DNA from: Sinotaia quadrata
Taxonomy: Eukaryota; Mollusca; Gastropoda; Architaenioglossa; Viviparidae
Assembly: GCA_028829895.1 (NCBI GenBank)
Contig: CM054182.1
Location: 61,783,379 to 61,847,378 of the forward strand
DNA: 64,000 nt
Direction of reading: 5' to 3'
The notes below the pieces were generated by a model. The model was not told the origin of the DNA and did no database searches. It saw nothing but the letters and a program-made list of their open reading frames with translations. The translations under genes were made by a program, and so were the position numbers. Position 1 is the stretch's first letter. Each line of letters starts with the position of its first letter. This document shows positions 59,294-64,000 of this stretch, piece by piece.

Positions 59294-62200
59294 GCCTAGT
59301 TTTAAATATAATTTATTCAATCAAATTATTCACAAAAGACAAATATTATGTGAAGTAATCACACACTTCTTTTTGAGCTATGATTTTAATAAGCATTTAA
59401 ACAAAAATAGGTAAATGAATGTGAACAACAAAACCGAAATAGAAATTGTTCTAAAAGTCTAGAAACAAACAATTGTCTGTAAAGCATATACCAGCAGAAC
59501 TTAATTTATATTTGTCTAGTGCAAAATATGGGTACATATTTTTTTTTAAAGCTAGAATTAGTGCAACATAATAAAAATAAAGAATGTATGTCAGAAGAAA
59601 TCCTCCCACTGTGCAATAAGAAGCTCTCAAATTTAGTTTTAATGTTTAATTTTATATTTTTATGTAATCTTGGTCCTTTTAACAAATATTTATGTTATTT
59701 CATTTATATTTTGTTTCTATGCAATTATACATTGTGTTATTTTCATGCATAATGTTAGGAAGTCATTGTTGTTTTATTATGTTGTTTATAAGGTTTTTAA
59801 AAATAAATTTTCTCCTTGCTACTGTTCAAAGCTTGTACCATATTTATAAAACAAAACACTCTTTACACTTCTTTCAGTTATTTTAGTTGACTGCAGTTTA
59901 GGTATGAAATGCAAAAGTTCTATAATGCTTCTCAGTGTTATGACTGGGATTGATCAGTTATTTATACCAAAATAGTGCAGTGCATTTTATGGTTTTGGAG
60001 TTTAAAGTATGCTACATAGTGTTTATGACAATATTTACAGTTTACTTCTTTAAAACTTCAGGTGTTTATTCATTTTAAAAACAGATTTGATATATTTTCT
60101 TTTAGTTCAAGTTAAATGGTTAACCCTGAGAAAATACACCAAACCATTTCAATTGCAAAAAATTGCACGTCAGGTTTTCTAATGAATGAAGGTCTTTGTA
60201 GGTACTGATTTATTTTCCCCCCCATAAACCATCAGCTGTAATTAAGAATGACTGGTGAAGATAACAACAATGGGTATTTATTTGCACTATTTCTCCAAAG
60301 AAGTCTAAGTGCTTAAACTGACTGCTAGTTCATCATTCATGAATTATGGAGAGGATGAGGACCGTTCAGGAATGACCCAGTGATCTTGACTGGGCTCAAC
60401 CATACAAACATCCCAAAGCTCGTTATTAAAAAACAAACTAAATCTTTATCAATTGTAAATCTAGCAGTGGGAATAAATTGAAATAGATAGCATGTGTTTA
60501 ATATCTAATCTGTGAGATTGACTTAATTGCCATGACTCACATTTTGGTTTGGTTCTAAATAAAGTTTAAATGCTTTTATTTTAATTCTTTTTTGTTCAAC
60601 AAAATTTAGAATTTCACTTCTCATCATTTTAAAAAAAATAGCTTTGAATATTGTTATAACATATCTTTAAGACGCTGGTATTTTGGGTTATTTTTTTAAA
60701 ATTCTTCTCTTCTATATTAAACATTCACAAATGAAAATGTGTTTTGCAGTAATAATTATTATTTGGCAATTTTTCAGGAATGCATCCTGACATTTTACAA
60801 AGTATTAAAGTAGTTCACACTTCAGGGTATCTGAACATATATTTTAATAAGCTGTCATTCTCTTATTGTCATTTAAAGTTTCACCTGTATCTGCTGGTTA
60901 AAGGGAAATGATACTGTGCTGAAGTGCTGTGGGCTTATGCATGAGAGGAGTAAACTTTCAGGATCAATATTGCCTTTTGTCCCAATTAATGAAATAATAT
61001 TGTTATGTAATCCTTATCTCAGGAAATATTTTCACTGTCATTGCAAGAATGAAAATAGGATATGAATGTATAATTTTTCATTTAGTCTCTTAACCCTTTA
61101 CTTGCCTAAAGTGATTACTGTTGAAAGTAGTAATTGCAGTCATTTGTTAGCAATTCTTTAGATGGTATCTCATTAAGACTTGTTTAGACCAGGTTAGATA
61201 TTTTGTCTCCTTTTCTGTTCTAGATTTTGAGCAAATATTGTTCATTAATATTTTTAAAAATAATTTAAATTGCAATTGTGTCTAAAGTTATAAAAATATA
61301 TTTTATTATTTGGACAGGTTAGGCTCAGGAGAAATGAAGAACTCATAATGTGAAATATGTATATCACTGTTTAATTATTCAACCATAGTGTTAAGATGCC
61401 CTATGAATTTATACAGTCTTGACTTAAATTTTTTTCCTCTTCCTATTAGATTTCTGAAGATCATTGTTTGAAAATGGTCTCTGAAATAAGTATTACCAAA
61501 AATTGCTAAATAAGTACTGAGAAACGATAGGAGAAAGCCTTCTAAATTTATTTAAGACATTCTGTTACATCTTTATATTTCAATATTAATTTTGTTGATG
61601 AACTTATTACATGGTCTCAAAAGTTTTGACAGTTTGTTACAGTCTGGGGAAAAAATGTCTTTTAAAATACATGTTGTGTGAATATAAATGCTATTTTAGA
61701 ATAGCTTTAGGGGATTTAATACCAATTCTGTGTTCATATGCTCAGATTTGAACTGTAATTAATTACATGTACCTCATATATGATTTAGACTTTATAATGC
61801 TATAGTTTGTATACATAATTTCTAAAAATATCTATATGTATTGTATTTATCCATTTGGAAAATAAAATACACTTGAACAATTGCAACATTTTTACTGAGA
61901 GACCAGTATTCTGACTGCAATAATTCAAAACAAACTGACAAGAGTGTTAGAATGATCTCAATGAAATAGATATCTTTTTTAAAAATTTTTTTAGTTCACA
62001 CATTTGGTATATATATCAGGTATGATTTAAATATTTTGTTTATGATTTAAAATGTGTGTAATATTTCTCTAGTAATTTTTAAATGATTTGCTAAGCAGTT
62101 TTTAAAAAATACATACATTCATGCATGTTAGGTTTTAAAAAATGTGATAAAATTATTATGTACCCTTAAAATAACAAAAACTTTATAAAAAAAAAAAAAA

Positions 62201-62718
62201 AGACTTCCCTGGTTCTGTGCACTCTTACACAATACCCATTAAAATAATAAGAAAACAGAAATCAAAGAGAAGAAAACAAACAAACAAAAATCAAAGAAAA
62301 ACGAAATATAGCTGATAGCAAGAAATAATGCAAAGATAGAAAAAATGCCAACTTCTCTTTTAAGAATAAATTAACTAACAGTGGCTTTGCAAGTACATAA
62401 TCTGTAATTAGGTGAACTGTTGTTCTTTCTAGTGCATCAAGTACCTTATTTATATAAAAGATGTTACTTCATGCATACATGCATTTCAAAAACCACAAAA
62501 GTTAAAATATAAAGAAATGTTTATCAACTCTATGGCAATGTACATTACAATGTAACATTTTAATTTTATTTTGAAGTTCTATTGATATACATACATTTAA
62601 ATTCTTTTCCCTAAGATACCTTATCTTTGTGATTGTTATTCCCTACTTAGACCATAAGGACACTAAATGTTGAATGACTTAATAAAAGTAAACTTAAGCT
62701 ATCTGTTAGTGGGCTGAT
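59294..62718. other. TK1 3' region and AT-rich intergenic DNA
   Basis: The 3' UTR must begin here; its end is not determinable. Several AATAAA hexamers and an A-run at about 62189-62203. No coding evidence. Confidence 0.55.
59576..59581 (+). terminator. Candidate TK1 poly(A) signal
   Basis: First clear AATAAA after the TK1 stop (283 bp on). Others follow at 59802 and further downstream, so several 3' ends are possible. Confidence 0.35.
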
Positions 62719-64000
62719 CACTTTAAAGAACTCCCAAATCAACCCCTGCCATCAGTGAGACCAGACATCTCCCCCTTCCCCCTTCAGACTCACAACTCAA
62801 AGTCAACACCAACCCTCCCACGAAAGCAGAAATCCTAAAAGCCTTGAAGATTTTGAAAAATGGGAAAGCAGCCAGCCCAGATGGAATTCCCCCAGAGGCA
62901 CTCAAGGGTGACCTTTCTACCACAGTCAACCTGCTGCTGTCTCTACTGCAGATGGTTTGGAGGGAAGGAAGTGTACCAGCAGACTGGAAAAAAAGGCACC
63001 TGGTAAAATTTCCCAAGAAATGATATCTAGGATCCTGCAAGAACTGGTGCCATGCTACTGTCAGTACCGAGCAAAGTACTGACTCACATTATCCTTGACC
63101 GACTGAAAGATGCAGTGGAAGAAAAACTTAGACCAGAACAAGCGGGCTTCAGGAAAGACAAATCGTGTACAGATCAGATAGCAACACTCCAAATCATCAT
63201 CGAACAATCCTTGAAGTGGCAGTCAACACTACCTTAACTTCATTGACTTTCGTCAAGCGTTTGATAGTGTGGACAGAGAAACCATCTGGCAGCTCCTCCA
63301 CCACTTTGGTATCCCTCAAAGTTTCATCACCCTGTTCTAGCAACTTTATGAAGGCGCCTCATATCAAATTGTCCACAATGGCATATTGACAGAGGACTTT
63401 GAGGTGAGAACAGGATGCATGCTCTCCCCAATTATCTTCCTGTTAGTGGGTGATGCATCAGACAACTAAAACAGGAAAAACCATAATCCAGTGGTCCCTG
63501 ACTCAATTCCTTGGACTTGGACTTTGCGGATGACTTGTGCCTGATGTCCCAGAAATGCCAACATATGCAACAGAAAACTGATAACCGGCCCAAGAAGCAT
63601 CCCAAGACTGGACTGCAGATCAACCTAGAGAAGCCTGAAATCATGACCCTGTTAAAAAAGCAGCAGAAGCCAATCACCCTGGAGACAACGTCTGAAAGAA
63701 TCACCTCTTTCACATACCTGGGCAGCATTGTATCAGCAACAGGTGGTTCTGACGAGGACATCAAAGCCAGAATCGGGAAAGCTAGATATGCCTTTATTAC
63801 CCTGAGATCAGTCTGGAGGTTAACATCCCTATCTGTCCTCAACAAACTACGAATTTTCAACAGCAACGTTAAGTCTGTCCTCTATGGCTCAGAGATCTGG
63901 AGAGTCACCAACGCCCTAACCAACAAACTCCAAGTATTTATCAATGGCTGCCCTCACAACATACTAAAGGTCAGGTGGATAGACAAACTAAAGAACACTG
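62719..64000 (+). pseudogene. Decayed non-LTR (LINE) retrotransposon, reverse-transcriptase region, cut by window edge
   Basis: Plus-strand frames give, in order, a pre-RT block (KNGKAASPDGIPPEALKGD), a thumbprint VPSKVLTHIILDRLKDAVEE...RPEQAGFR (from 63067), a palm motif A block (FIDFRQAFD, about 63237), a FADD catalytic block (about 63524), and a C-terminal block with YLGSIVSATGG and YGSEIWR (to the edge). The blocks lie in different frames, with an in-frame stop at 63021-63023 and further stops and shifts, so no functional protein is encoded. The order is that of LINE ORF2; I lean to an RTE/jockey-like clade but cannot fix it. No endonuclease domain is seen upstream, so the copy is 5'-truncated at about 62719. 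The 3' end lies beyond the window. Confidence 0.88.

Overview
This is a window of animal nuclear genome. It holds intron-containing genes with GT-AG splice junctions, an AT-rich background, many micro- and minisatellites, and decayed retrotransposons. Nothing in it looks bacterial or organellar. The two genes and the style of the LINE and LTR remnants fit a lophotrochozoan, perhaps a mollusc, but the sequence alone does not prove the phylum.

Two protein genes can be assembled exon by exon, and both reading frames close without a break. CCDC96 (CFAP184, a coiled-coil protein of motile cilia) lies on the minus strand in 12 coding exons over about 22.7 kb (51494 down to 28820) and encodes 597 residues. 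Cytosolic thymidine kinase TK1 lies on the plus strand in 7 coding exons (51624 to 59293) and encodes 237 residues. The genes are head to head: the two start codons are separated by 129 bp. A perfect E2F-type octamer (51550-51557) sits between them, so they probably share a bidirectional promoter that joins a DNA-synthesis gene to a ciliary gene.

Layout. Positions 1-28.4 kb: no convincing gene. The stretch is filled with tandem arrays (units of 20, 21, 25, 27, 40-41, 42, 52, 69 and 75 bp), CA/GT and CT tracts, copies of two dispersed repeat families, tRNA-derived SINE pieces, a decayed Gag-like reading frame, and seven copies of the CRE octamer TGACGTCA. Positions 28.8-51.5 kb: CCDC96, whose introns are swollen by minisatellites, a 533-bp pogo-like MITE with an almost perfect 64-bp hairpin, a partial duplication of exon 9, and a 560-bp purine tract. 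Positions 51.6-59.3 kb: TK1, with cleaner AT-rich introns. Positions 59.3-62.7 kb: AT-rich intergenic DNA. From 62.7 kb to the right edge: a frameshifted non-LTR retrotransposon (reverse transcriptase), cut by the window end.

Most interesting observations: the TK1/CCDC96 divergent promoter; the MITE hairpin inside a transcribed intron; a probable GC-AG intron; a partial tandem exon duplication that has lost its splice donor; a 51-bp retrotransposed fragment with 14-bp target duplications and a matching empty site elsewhere in the window; and the clustering of TGACGTCA sites in the left 17 kb.
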